Source: Bombardia bombarda (lineage: Eukaryota > Ascomycota > Sordariomycetes > Sordariales > Lasiosphaeriaceae). Taken from it: a stretch of DNA of 64,000 nucleotides. The stretch is from assembly GCA_030512295.1 (NCBI GenBank), contig JAULSR010000002.1, forward strand, positions 9,176,001 to 9,240,000, read 5' to 3'. Made by a program: the position numbers and the translations under genes. The notes below the pieces were generated by a model that had not been told where the DNA came from, searched no databases, and saw only the letters and a list, made by a program, of their open reading frames with translations. Every line of letters begins with the position of its first letter. Positions within the stretch are counted from its first letter, which is position 1. Shown piece by piece: positions 13,328 through 24,909 of this stretch.

Positions 13328-15513
13328 ATGCTGCGAATTAGCAACCAGGCAGCAGCACCGTCGCCTACACCGAACACACAAGCATCAAACTCGGCAGTTG
13401 CATCTGACGATCAGTCTTCAACGACCGCAGCGATAGCAGCAGCAGGAACAAGTGGCGCGACTAGCATTATCGCTGCGGCAGCAGCCACTGAGACTGCGGT
13501 AGGAACCGCGGCGGGAACCGCAACGGGCACTGCGGCAGCAGGTGCAGGAGAAGCCGCAACAGCAACAACAGCAAACACTTTAGTCCGTAACGTAGAACTG
13601 CGCAACTTGGCTAATCAAGCAGCTTCTTTGCAAGAATTACTTCGCGAAGCGACCCTAAAACTCCGAAACCTCAGCTGCGACGACCCTGAAACCAAGAGGC
13701 TTAGAGAGTTCGTACAGCAATCATTATCAAACGCAGGCGGACCACTTCAACTCGCCAGAGCAGCATTCGCAACAGTCAACACGCTGTCATCAAGGCAGAC
13801 ATTGATAGACCTACTCAAAGAGACTAATGCAAACGTGAGGCCCTGGCTGGAGACAATGTCAAGCCTGACGTCCACGCCGGTTCGACCGCCATCCCCAAAC
13901 ACTTCCGCCTCACCAGTCCAGTGGACTCCACCGCCCGCGCACGACCTTGACGACATCATCGAGCGCTACGACCGGTATGCGCGCCACCAAGAAGTCAAGG
14001 AGATCGCCTTTAAGAGGGACGATGTACATGGGAGCAGCAGCAGCGAGGAAACGAGCATGTGGCCCGCCATCAGGAGCTACCTCAGCGACCCAAAGAACGG
14101 CGGTCCTGAGCCTAAGCCAATCTGCCCCATCTGCTACAAGGAATTAGCCATACACGGCATAACGCTCTCCGAAGACGCCAAGAAGGATACTTTGTATAGT
14201 ATGGGAGGAAGGATAGCCGTCTTGCTGCCTTGCGCCCACATCTTCTGCGTACAGTGTCTTGCGAGGGTATTCGCTGACCAGGATGCTGCTGTGGCTGGAG
14301 AGAGGGGGGGGCACGATTGAGCTCCCGGCAGCCAAAAAACCGCAAGTGCCCTTATTGCAGGTTCAGTCTAAAATTCAACGGCTGCAAGGGCTGTAACTTT
14401 CCTGTCCAAGGCGTCGTCATACCTCCTGGCTTTCCGATAAGATGGCCGCCGCCACGGCAGGCTCACCAGGCTCACCAGGCTCATCAACGGCAGGTTCAGC
14501 AGCCCTCTCAGCAGCCCTTTCAGCAGCCCTTTCAGCAGCCCTTCCAACATCCTTATGGACAACAGCCTTATCTACATCATCCATCAGTACCACATCAGGT
14601 ACAACAAGCCCAGCAACAGGTACAGCACGCCCAGCAGCAGATACCGCTGCAGATACAGCAGCAGGTACAGCAGCAGGTACGGCAAGCCCTGCAGCAGCCC
14701 CAGGGCCAGCAGCTGGTCCAGCAGCTGGTCCAGCAGCAGATACAGCAGCAGGTACAGCAAAGTGTGGCGTTGTATCAAGTACAGCAGCAAGTGCAGCAAG
14801 CCCAGCAGCAGGTCCAGCAAACTCAACAGCCGGTCCAGACAGCCCAACAGCAAGTCCAGCAGCAAATACAGCAGCAAGTACGGCAAGTCCTGCAGCAGCC
14901 CCTGGGCCAGCAGCCGACCCTAGGAGCAAGCCAACTACAGGCTATGCGGGACTTCTACCCACAGCCAGCTCCTCAACAGCAGGTTCAGCAGCAGCAGCAG
15001 GTCCAGCATCAGCCGCAACAACCCCAACCAGCCAACGGCCAAGCCCCCAACCCCGTCCCAAAAGCCACCGTCAACAACGCCACCAGCCTCGCTGCCAAGA
15101 AAAAAGTCTACACCTGGAAAGACCTCCCCCTAACAACGCTCGAGGGAGGCCGAGTCACACGCTGCTGCAACGTATGCTACTACAACTGGATACAGAGATG
15201 CATCTCTGAAGTATTCACACATATACCGCCCGCCCTGCGGACGGTCCCGACAAACCCCAACGAAGTAGCCGAAGCAACAAGACTGGCGGGGAGTCTGCCT
15301 CGCAACCAAAAGATGGCAGCGTTTGTCGAGCGAGTCTGGACTGACTGGAACCAAGTCATGGGCGACAGGGGAACATGGGGCAGAGTAGTCAGGGGGTACC
15401 GCTTTGTCGACATGACCAGCGAAGCATGCGATGGTCTGCTGCCTGCCAAAATCATCGACAACTTTTCAAAGAGACTCGAGCATCTGAGGCTTGTTTTGTC
15501 TCATATGAGTTAG
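13328..15513 (+). CDS. RING-finger protein with glutamine-rich domain (frame break or intron near 14304)
   Basis: Putative E3 ubiquitin-ligase-like protein; substrate unknown. The N-terminus (about residues 1-100) is Ala/Thr/Ser-rich. A RING motif follows: CPICYKEL at about residue 266, then PCAHIFCVQC, then KCPYCR, giving the C3HC4 ligand order. The last Cys pair lies in another frame. Either one G is missing from the run of eight Gs at 14304-14311 (728 residues), or a 65-bp phase-0 intron at 14267-14331 (GTATTC...CAG) joins the halves (706 residues). The intron lacks a good branch point near its 3' end, so the missing G is preferred. About 200 residues of Gln repeats (QQVQQ, QQPFQQ types; 14450-15050) come next, then a C-terminal region with CCNVCYYNW and a charged tail of unknown function. 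Start at ATG 13328; no in-frame upstream ATG was chosen. Confidence 0.65.
14450..15050 (+). repeat. CAG/CAA-rich low-complexity coding repeat
   Basis: Imperfect CAG, GTA/GTC and CAA units encode the Gln-rich part of the RING protein, with a recurring QQVQQ(I/A)QQQVQ pattern. Long open frames also occur in a second + frame (Ala/Ser/Thr/Pro) and on the minus strand (Ala/Gly/Val/Pro and Leu-rich). They are by-products of the repeat. Confidence 0.85.
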
Positions 15514-15997
15514 GCGATGTGCGGAGCTGCGGCATGGTGGCTGGTGACTTGTGGTTGGGGATGTGATATTGTGTTGAGAAGAGGAAGACGGGAAAAGAAA
15601 GAGCAGGAGAGGTAAGTAAAACTTGGCAGACAGCAGCGAAACGGAAGGAAACAGAAACAGCGAAATGAAAAGACAAAGAAAGGGGAGAAAAAAAAAGGAA
15701 AAGCGAAACGAAACGGAAAATGAGGCCAATTCAGCAAACACGAACCAATGAGAGCCAATGATTGGATGGTGGATCTTTTTCGTTTGTACGTAGTGAATGT
15801 CATTCTAGGAGTGATCCAGCAACAAGAGAAATGAAACCTCTACTTCAGTAAAAGGAATTGTCAGGGCATGTACTGGCCTGATGGTCGACATTATGTTGGG
15901 ACAATGATCGTAGTGCTAGAGAGATTATACATAGATGTCATCCCAACATTGCAATCTTAAGCCAAAGAAAAAAAAAAATAGAAAACTACGAGGAACC
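15514..15997. other. Convergent intergenic region
   Basis: Lies between the 3' ends of the RING gene (+) and the HAUS3-like gene (-). It is purine-rich on the + strand (GAAA/GGAA runs at 15590-15720), and no gene is seen in it. Confidence 0.6.
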
Positions 15998-17912
15998 TTA
16001 CGAGCCCCAGCGCTGTATGAGTCCCTCTTTCTTTATACTCTTTCCTCGAGCTTTGACCAAGCTGGTATCGACGCCTTCGAGTTTAGCTCGGACGGCTTCA
16101 AGCTCCTGGGCGAGCACGGCGATTAATCCCTCAATTTCAGGATCAACTAGTCGGACCTGGCCGAATGGGTTCTCTGCTAGGATCGAGTCGCGCACGATCT
16201 GGATTGCAAGTTTTGCGTCGGCAATTTGTTTAATGGTAGCAGCCTCAAACGAGCCCTGAACGTTTCGTGCAACATCTTGAACCTTGGACTTGCGCTCAGC
16301 AAGTGTTGTGGCCAGCGCATCAACTTGTGCCCGGACACCGGCAAACGATGATTCGTCCTGTGGAAGACTGATAGCAAGGCCCCTTAAGATTTCCTCCAGT
16401 GGCAAGTCATCACCAATTTCGCCACTGATCCCTGAAGAGCGACGCGCAGATCGGGGTTTTGCTGATGCCCGGACTGGAGACACTGCACTGCCATGGTTGA
16501 GTGACCTACGACGTGTTGGAGATGCACCAACAGTCGCACGGCGTTCTCTGTTGGCTGGGAGCTCGATCTTGGCAGCTAACTCGGCCCTTGCAACGCTAGT
16601 GAGAGCGCTGGCAGCGAGTTGATATGCCTGAGACGCTTCGATCCCGGCTGAGAGCTCTTCTACGTGGTCCAGCAGATAGTCGAAACATTCTTGTATCTGC
16701 GATTGGTCAGCCATGGGAAGCGCATTCGAACGCGGCTGGGGACATACATATCGGACCGCCTGCTCCGACCTTGCGAGACCATGACCATTCTTCGACTCGA
16801 GGTTTTTGAGGGCTGGGTCGAGGAACTGCTGCTCGACAGACATCTGAGCGACTGGAAGGATCTCGGCGTACAGGGATTCCAGCTCTTCCTGAAGAGCCGA
16901 TACCTCATTGGAACGAACACGTCTGCTGGCGGCCGATCGCGTTGATGACTCAAGGGACTCCAGGTAGATGCGATCGAGTTTTGTGCGAATTCCCTCTACC
17001 GTGAACTTGATCAACCTTTTTTTTTTGTGTGCAGGGTCAGCCCCTGAGTCCGGGAAGGTCAAAGGGAAGACTCACCTCGCGCATGTCTCACGAAGCATGA
17101 CGACATTGTCTTGCTCCTCAGGGTCCTCTGTCTCCAGCTCCCAGCCCAGCTTTTGTAGACTGGACAGGAGCTTATCGTCGGAGCGGAATAGAGAATCTAC
17201 CGTCTGCTGGATATTTGCACTGTCTGCTTTGCTCTGCTGCTCTATGTCGAGGATCTTGGCATCCAATGCTTGAGATAGCTCTTCGACCTAAGCAGGTGAT
17301 CAGTACGGCTTCCAACGAGGGTTGTTTCCCTGCGAGGATACGGATACTCACTGCTACGGCAAGGGAACTACGGTGGGCATTTAGTCTCTGGGACTGCCTT
17401 GATTCCAGGGCGGACCGGGCCTCCTCGTCCTTGCGGGAGCCCTTGACAAGACGATCAAGGGCATCATGTTGCTGTTTCAGGGTCTCTGTCTGCCTGGATA
17501 TGGCCTCGGTGGAGCGGTTAAGCTCGTCGATGGCATCCTTGAGGTCCTGGTCATTGAAAGGCTGGACAGTTGCGAGGTCTGTGGACGAGACCAGGGTATC
17601 GGCGAGGCCAGACTTCTCGAGGGCCGCGAACCTGAGAAATAATTAAAAACTTGGCCGGCCTTGCAAAGAAAGACCAGGGAGACTGGGAAAAAAAAGTCGT
17701 TCTCACTGGCTCAGCTCGTCGGCCGAGAGCAGCGTGTCTGGGGTGACATGTCGCGTGGCCCAGTCAACGAGGGCATCGTCGCACCTGGCGTCAGTGCCAC
17801 TGCCGACGTGGACATGTTCAAAGGCTGCCCTCACTGCCCTCACCGCCGTTGCATCCAGGGAAGAGGACGCGTCAAATTTGCGCAGAAGTCGGATCAGGGA
17901 CTCGGAATCCAT
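15998..17912 (-). CDS. Putative HAUS augmin-like complex subunit 3
   Basis: Probable subunit of augmin, which recruits gamma-tubulin to existing spindle microtubules. Exons on the minus strand: 17912-17707, 17631-17352, 17287-17076, 17015-15998. Introns of 75, 64 and 60 bp start GTGAGA or GTGAGT, and the joined frame is open for 571 residues, close to animal HAUS3 (about 600). The N-terminus matches the HAUS3 pattern: WATRHVTPDTLLSADEL followed by FAALEKSGL resembles the metazoan N-terminal motif ending SERELEAF, and a long predicted coiled coil follows. A basic Ser/Arg-rich stretch (about 380-420) interrupts the helices. The third intron's acceptor follows a run of As and is the weakest join. 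Start at ATG 17912; the frame continues upstream only through a GTG. The family call rests on pattern memory, not a search; the exon model is stronger. Confidence 0.6.
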
Positions 17913-20900
17913 CTCGAACGAGGGTCTATGAAAGAAACGGGCGTCCTGTGTCACGAATCACAAGGAGGTATTAAACACATGGAGGATGGGCCGATCGAGC
18001 CTTCTTGCCCCGATGCCGATGCGTGGTGAAGGTTCCAGGTTGCATGACTTGTTTTGGAGGACCCCTCAGTCGGCCCCCACCTTCCCTGTTCCCTGTTGAA
18101 AGTCAGTTCCATGCTAGCCAGGTTCCACCGTCAATAGTCAGACACTGTGCGGTAAGAGCGCTGGGAGCATTGGGTGGTCAAGGCTTTCAGCCTCCAGGAC
18201 CCCTGTGTCAGAGCTCAGCAAGCCTTATTATTGTTTACCACAGCAGCTCCAATGACCAATGGCCAGCGACTGAGTTTCTTAGCAGGCTTGGCAGGGAAAC
18301 AGGGCTTTACGTCTGCTGGTTGCAGCGGATTTGAACTGATATTTCCCTTTTCTCACTCGGTAGCCCTCACACGCAGCCGATCTGCATCCAAGGAACTTTG
18401 GTCTGGAGTCCTGCCATTGCCATCCTACCAGCGTCAACATCTAACAGGGGCAGCTCGCAAGCGGTTTCTTTTTTTTCTTTTTTTATCAGCCATTACAAGC
18501 AAGGCGCCTGTCAACAACACAGTCGGACCCTGTGTCGTCGTCCATCTCAAGATCGGTCAGGTCAAGGGCGGGCGAAAAACACGATCGCAGAGCACCTTTC
18601 TTCTATCCCTATGATATATGACTGGCAGTACAAACAAGGCGCCGTGTCCAACCGCGGGACCCTCGAAATGTGGAACGTTTCCTCCGGTTCAAGTGAAGCC
18701 TTTCTTTCCTCTCGCTTGGTCTTTCGCGATCGAAGTTTGTGCTCGACGAAAACGTGCGCCTTGGTCCAGGACCCGCAGTGCGTAACTCAGGTCCCCTACT
18801 TGGCTTACTTGGCTCGCCAACGCTTGGGGCAGGAGGCGGCTCGACCCGACGCCCACTGTTGTTTCGGGGGCGGGAAGGCGCATGTCCAGCGCCACAAGTC
18901 GGAGCAAGTATGCGACTTCCCTCCGGCTGCCTGCCCATCGTTTTTCGTTTTGTGATAACCCGGGAGGGCATTGGTCTTCTGGGGCAGTAAGCGAAGCTTG
19001 CTTGGTAGACCGTTTGCCTTGCAGCTTGCCCGTCCTCCAATTCGGCTTCCTGATCGGGTATCCAGTCATAATTACGGTACTTAGGAACCCCCTCACTCTC
19101 GATGAGAAGCTTCGAATTGGGGACTGCACTGTCCCTGCAGTACAATAAAGTAGTGAGATATGCACATGCCTCTGGTGGCTCTTTCCTTGACTAACCTAAT
19201 GGGCTGATTAGGGTCGTATGGTATTCCAAGGCAAGGAAGGAACCTGCCCCAGCCGAATACCGACTGCCCGTTTGCTCCTGCCTCCCCTCGTGCAGCCCCA
19301 GACCGATACGGGGGGCTGCACACCAGACTGGACGACCTGTAGACTTTGCGGGGAGAGAGGGAAGGGACGCCCCAGTGGCGTTGGTGATGTGCCGTCGGCT
19401 CCTTCCCGAACCCGGGTTGAATGTGGGGTCTGCCCATCAACATCCATCAAACGATTTGACAGTCAAGACACGCAACTGCCGAAGTAAGTCTCCAAATTGC
19501 AGGGTCCTCCTCCGACCTCTCTTCTCCCTCCTCCCACCCGTTTTTCTTCACGGCTCCGAAACGACCCAGACGTCACATCTGGAGCCAACCGTTCAGCCAG
19601 TACTCGGGCCACCCGTGAAGGTCGCATACTGACCCCCTATCAAGTGCCAGTGCATTGGGTGCACAGCCTCCAACCTCTAGCTTCTAACGAATGACCGACG
19701 AGCCAGACTCACAACCAGATTCAATCTCCGAGGTCTATATTTCCGCCATAGCACAGCTAAGGCAAGTGCCTGCTTAAGTGCCTGCTGCTCTCATCTCTCT
19801 CATTTCTCATTGCCCGCTTGGCTGCCGTCCCACGCCGACCCGTCATCCGGGAGCACACAGCCAGGCACTGCACCAACAGGCCGCCGTTTTTGTTGTCATA
19901 CAACATCCAAAACTTTGCTCCTGCCGGTAGGGTCCTTGGACAACCAACGGCGGAAGCCTCTTGATATTTGCTAACGGAACGACTGTCTTCTTTCGTGTTT
20001 GTCTGTTAGTATGCAGGAGCTACGTCTGCGACCTTCCCGCATATGGACACAGGGGCTGCATGCGCGCAGTCAAAGTAGACGCCCGCAGATTCCCAGCATG
20101 TTTATGCTTGTTAAGGTTAAGACAACACACAAATGACAAATATAGTCTAACCGGCATCTATCTGCATCTCAGTCAACCTATGAGGCGGCCCAGTGGCAAA
20201 CTTTTCCTTGGAGGAGGGGAAGAGCAAACTCCCATGATGTGCTGAATCAACCTCGACTGCTGGATTAGACGTCACTGAAGCCGTCACTGCCTTGGCGTGG
20301 GCAGCGTACGAGGCATGCCAAACCACGTTCACCAGCTCCTTCGAGTTGCTCTCGATCAAGGTGATCATTTGCTGTTTCTGGTCTTGTGTCCTCTCTGTTT
20401 GACCTCAGTCTGCGGGTCATCGCGCGCGGGCCGCCGCGGACATGTGCGCAAGAGCAAGAACCAATCCCAAAATAGGCGAATCTTCACCGACATGTTGACG
20501 TGTCTCCTCCTCCTCCTTACATCACCACCAAGCACGCATCGCGGGCCCGGGACAAACACAGAGTACCCGGGCGTTTCGATGTGCTTCCTCATCTAGCCAA
20601 TACGTCGATCTGTGGCATGAGTCCAAGGATCCTGCAGTGCAACTGAAGGGCAGCAACTGTAGTTCAGGATTTCAGGGATAATAACACCGAGAGGGCTTTC
20701 GGACCAGACCCCTGGATATGCTCTGGATGACACAGCATTCTAGATCCGTCACCGCCCAGGACAACCGGGCGTAGTGGAGCCGCCCGGCTGCCGGGTGGAA
20801 AGGTGGCTCCATCCCAGCTCGACAAACGAGTTGTAAGTCAATGACAACTGAAGAACACTTCAATGGCAAGGTTAGGATCGTTGACTGGGCACGATGGACC

Positions 20901-21182
20901 CCGCCAGACTTCACACGCGCGTGGCGGGGGATACAAACGCGAAGCCTTTTTGCGCAAGGGCTCCTGCAGAACGAAGACTTGTCCCAGACACCACGAGGCC
21001 GTTGAACCCCAGGTCCCCTTAAGTGCGACTATTACCTCTCTTTGCTTCCTATCATTCTTTCAGGGACTGTCTCACAGCCTAGCATATGCCGCAAGCAAAT
21101 ATCCATCTGTCTTGTATTCGTCTCTTCCCGCTTCAAGTTACATTCTTTCGCGCAGGAACCATCGCCGTGGTGTTCGGTCAAC
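17913..21182. other. Divergent intergenic region between HAUS3-like and LrgB-like genes
   Basis: About 3.3 kb without a supported gene. Several overlapping open frames occur on both strands at 18400-19450, but they lack domains and recognisable protein sequence. The region presumably carries the promoters of both flanking genes. Confidence 0.55.
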
Positions 21183-23074
21183 ATGGCAGTTCTATCATTA
21201 GTCCAACGGGCATGGGAATCCGTTGCCTCTACTGCAACAACACCTCAGCCGCTTTACGATGGTCTTGTGGCCTTGGTACTGGCATTTCTTGCCCAGTTGC
21301 TCATCGCCGGGATCCAGCAGGTGCTTGGCGATAGGAGCGGCAATTTTCCCCCTTCAATACTTGCCATGACCATTGTCTTCTTGGCGTTTTCGGTCTGTGG
21401 TTGTATCCTTCCAGGGACTGAGCAGTTCTACCGGAAGCGTCTAAGGTGCGCGGTGAGTTTATGCATTTTGGACCCAGAGAGCCAGTATCTGGCAGAGACG
21501 TCTTGTTGCTTTAGCCCATTACAGTTTCTGATATTACGCTAGGCCGATCTTCTTAACCGCCACATGTCGATTGGATTCACTATACCCTTTGTCATGGTCT
21601 GTCGGAGTCAAGTCGCAGATTCGCGGACGATTGGACTCATCATCGTTTGCTTCAGTAAGCCTAGGAATAGATCACTCTGAGAGGTCTCCTTGCTAACAGA
21701 GTACAAGTTCTTACAAGCATCATTACCACCATCTCAGCCTACACTTTGGCACTGCCGATTCAATACTTAATGGTCCGCTGGGACAGGTCTTTTTGCGGTT
21801 GTTCACCTCTGGATATGACAGTGACCCAAGGAGTGAGGCCCAGCGTTCCTCAGACAACCGCGAAGTCTATCCCGGAAGTCAAGATCATGGCGAGCGTTGA
21901 GAGCATGAGCAATTACGGTTCAGAAAGTGAAGAGTCGACAGACGACGAGGGCCCCAACCCACCACAGATGAAAAAGGTCCCATCAGCTGCAGCAACATCG
22001 TTGCCCTCTTACGACTGGGCTCGACGTAACCCAATGTTAGTCATTTGCTGGCTCTTTACGATCACTATCGGACTCCCTCTTCGATACGCCGCTGGCAACA
22101 ATGCAGTATTCGCTACCGGTCTTCTGTTTGCTCTCTGGCTGACGATGCTGGCAATTCAAGTTGACATAAAAAGCAGCCAGCAACTTCGACCTTGGCTCCG
22201 TACACTCCTCGCCGGTATCTTTAATCCAGTACTCTGGACTTCGCTTGGAATGATGGCTTACATCTTTATTGATGGCGCTGTTAGTAGACGGTCGTTGTCC
22301 GGGATGCTTGACACCCTCCAAAGAGACACTACTTTTTCGACATTCATCTTGCGATTGGTGAAGCATGCCAGCTCTGCGGTCACGACAACGGGAGCATCCT
22401 CTGCATCACCATCTATTGGCGCTGGCGATATCGCGGTTTCTATCCTCAACGCTGGGCTTGTATCCTGGGGGCTGAAGCTTTACGAGTACCGAGGCCACCT
22501 TGTCTCGCGTGGAGGCCTAACCGTGTTTGTGGTATCATTACTTCTGGCGCTTGGGAATATGGTTCTCGGCCCACTGTTTGTGCATGCCATCGGGCTCCGT
22601 CCTGCAGGGCGGGAACTTGCCTTCGCGGCCCGGACCGTCACTATTGCTCTGGGTAGTCCAGTGATGGCAGTACTGGGCGGTGACGCCGGCCTCAATGCAG
22701 CCATGGTGGTTTTGAACGGTATCCTGTTCCAGATGGGGCTTGGTTTTGGAGTAGGCCGTTGGCTGGAGAAGAAGCTACCCTGGCTTCCCACTGCCACCAC
22801 CACGCCTACAAATGATGTCGAGGCACAGAAGGTTGTCAAGTCAACAAATCAGTGTACTACCAAATCGGATGAGACAAACGACCCCTATACTGTCGCGGCG
22901 GGTGTAACTATCGGCATCAACTCGGCCGCCATGGGAACCGCATATCTGTACGAAACCAAGAGCGACGCGGCGCCATATTCGGCGCTATCCATGATGGCGC
23001 TCGGCATTATGACTGTCGGAATTGCCGCCATCAAGCCTCTTACGGTCTGGCTCGTGGAAAGGGTCGCTAATTAA
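21183..23074 (+). CDS. LrgA/LrgB-type integral membrane protein
   Basis: Fusion of an LrgA-like N-terminal half and an LrgB-like C-terminal half, the arrangement of the plant plastid glycolate/glycerate transporter PLGG1. Its fungal substrate is not known. Exons: 21183-21452, 21543-21654, then about 21708-23074 (21702 is an alternative acceptor, both in frame), giving about 582 residues. Exon 2 carries the LrgA signature ADLLNRHMSIGFTIPFVMV. A hydrophilic, acidic loop (about 165-205, SESEESTDDEGPN) separates the halves. The LrgB half shows ARTVTIALGSPVMAVLGGD and GVTIGINSAAMGTAYLYE, conserved family blocks, and around a dozen hydrophobic segments in total. The short second intron has a textbook TGCTAAC branch point. 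Location is a membrane, compartment unknown. Confidence 0.85.
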
Positions 23075-24109
23075 GGTGTATTTATCTATGGGGTGTTTTT
23101 CTTTCTTTTTGTTTGGATTACTGTCACGACGTATGTGTGGATGCTGAAAAACGGACGACGGGAAGAAACTTTTACTACGATGTGATGTTTATGTTACGAG
23201 TTTTTACGATATGGGTGTCAAAGAGGGTCATGTAAAACTTGCAGCACGGGGGAACTAGCTCAGGCTTTTGGGAAGAGAAGGAATGGGAAAAAAGAAGAGC
23301 TGAAAGGCCTGTGCGATGAATATTTCTGGACGGTATCGGTTGGTTGGCGTTTTATACCCCCTTTTCTAGACGGAACGGTCGAGCGCTGGCTCCCGTTTGT
23401 GGTGTTGTTCTGGCTTATTATTCTGGCTTTTTACATATCAGGTTGGAGAGAAGAGAGAGGCTTGGAATAGCAAGGGGAAGTAGGGTCAGCAGGCATACAA
23501 TGTCCGTTATTTTTGGTCATGGTCCAGCCGCGGTCAAGACAGGATTCATGGATCTTGTTGCGCTAGGACAAGCATTAATATACGGAGAGATGAAGAACCA
23601 AACTATGAGTATCAAAGATTGACTGGTGATGGCTGTGAAATGGCGAAATTCGATGAGACACTACAGATATCTGAATGGACTGGACCTGATTGTTGGTGAC
23701 CTGTTATTTCGTTTCGACGTTTGGACTCCACACGGGTGGCAGTTTGTGGTGACGAAACAGTAATGCTTGATAAATGTGAGTGTGATAAGCCGCTGTAAGC
23801 GACGCGGCTTGCCTGCCACTACTCTTATTCAGCTTCCCTACCTTCCCTCCTCTCTCCTTCTTTCTCAAGATTCCAGAATAGAAATCGAGCTTCCAGTTCC
23901 AACATTCTACTTTTTTTGGCTGGTATATTTGGCTTGTTTTTATGTTTTTATTCCTCACCAAATCATGCACAAGTGGTGTGTGCGCGTGGATCGAATGAAC
24001 TGCATCATGAGATGACGACGACGCTAATTTTCCCCTTCTCCAAACATTTTCCAGCTCCATTGATTCAATCATAACTGCATACGTAGATATAAGGTATTTG
24101 TCGTACTGA
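23075..24109. other. Convergent intergenic region
   Basis: Between the 3' ends of the LrgB-like gene and the Pin1 gene. Only short frames on both strands; the longer minus-strand frame at 23704-24210 overlaps the isomerase 3' end and is not convincing. Confidence 0.55.
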
Positions 24110-24909
24110 TTACTCGAGCCTGGGACGAATTGAGTTAGCGTGCTGTTTATCAACAAATACCTAACGAATGAGCAAAAACATAAGAGATTATGTGTATATG
24201 TACCTCTCAATCAAGTGCAACCCACTCGCCGTGTCGACAACTTTGGAGATCTCGCCGGGCTTGAGATCAAACGCGGCCTCCTCAAACTCCTTTTGCATGT
24301 CGCCGCGGCCGAAGTAGCCGAGGTCGCCGCGCTTGCGGGCGCTGCTGCAGTCCGACTCCTGCTGGGCGAGCTCGCCCAGCGTCACCTCCCCGGTCTTGAT
24401 GCGGGCCTCGTAGCCCTTGATGATGGACAGGGCCTCGGCCTTGTTGCGCGTGATCTCGGCCTCGCGCCACGACGAGGGCCGCCGGCTCTCGTTGTGCTTG
24501 ACCAGCAGGTGCGCGGCGCGGATCTTGCCTGAGCTGCCGGCGCCGGCGCCGGCGCCGCCCTCGGGCTGCGGCGTCACCAGGCTGCCGCTGTGGTACTTGG
24601 CCATGTAGATCTTGAGCTTGTCCGTGTCGGTGCCCGAGGGCGGCTCCCAGCGCGAGTTCTTCTCGGCCGCGTTGAAGTAGTAGGGCAGGTTCTTGGACTG
24701 GCTGTGGCGGACTTCCCAGTTGGGGGGCAGGCCGGTGTCGGCGGTTTGTTGCTGTGGGGATCAAGGGGGGCGGCTTTGGTTAGCATTGTGGGCGAGGGGA
24801 TTGGGATTAGGGGGGGAGGGGGTTCAGATGGTTCGCTGGCTGGGGCGGGTGGGCAGAGGATGGAAGGGGAGGATGCAGGTAGGCGCAGGCAATTACTCAC
24901 ATCGCTCAT
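24110..24909 (-). CDS. ESS1: Pin1/Ess1-type peptidyl-prolyl cis/trans isomerase
   Basis: Isomerises phospho-Ser/Thr-Pro bonds, for example in the RNA polymerase II tail, and acts mainly in the nucleus. Exons on the minus strand: 24909-24901 (nine bases, Met-Ser-Asp), 24751-24204, 24119-24110 (ten bases). The product is 188 residues. A WW domain comes first (LPPNWEVRHS...YYFNAAEKNSRWEPP, about 10-42), then a Gly/Ala linker made by GGCGCC repeats, then a parvulin domain. That domain holds the phosphate-binding basic patch (KHNESRRPSSW), the catalytic-site cysteine in SDCSSAR and the RGDLGYFGRG loop. The last intron (GTACAT...CCCAG, branch GCTAACT) changes the C-terminus to HLIERLE. Divergent from RPB9, 1.8 kb away. 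Family is certain; the mini-exons are inferred from splice sites. Confidence 0.95.

Noticed and set aside
14442..15209. 255-codon Ala/Ser/Thr/Pro frame and a 170-codon minus-strand frame over the Gln-rich repeat
   Set aside because: Both are by-products of the CAG-type repeat in the RING gene.
18609..19145. 178-codon minus-strand frame
   Set aside because: Arg/Pro-rich without any recognisable motif and overlapped by several other open frames; likely chance in GC-rich DNA.
23704..24210. 168-codon minus-strand frame ending past the ESS1 3' end
   Set aside because: Runs through the last ESS1 intron and 3' untranslated region; no domain.
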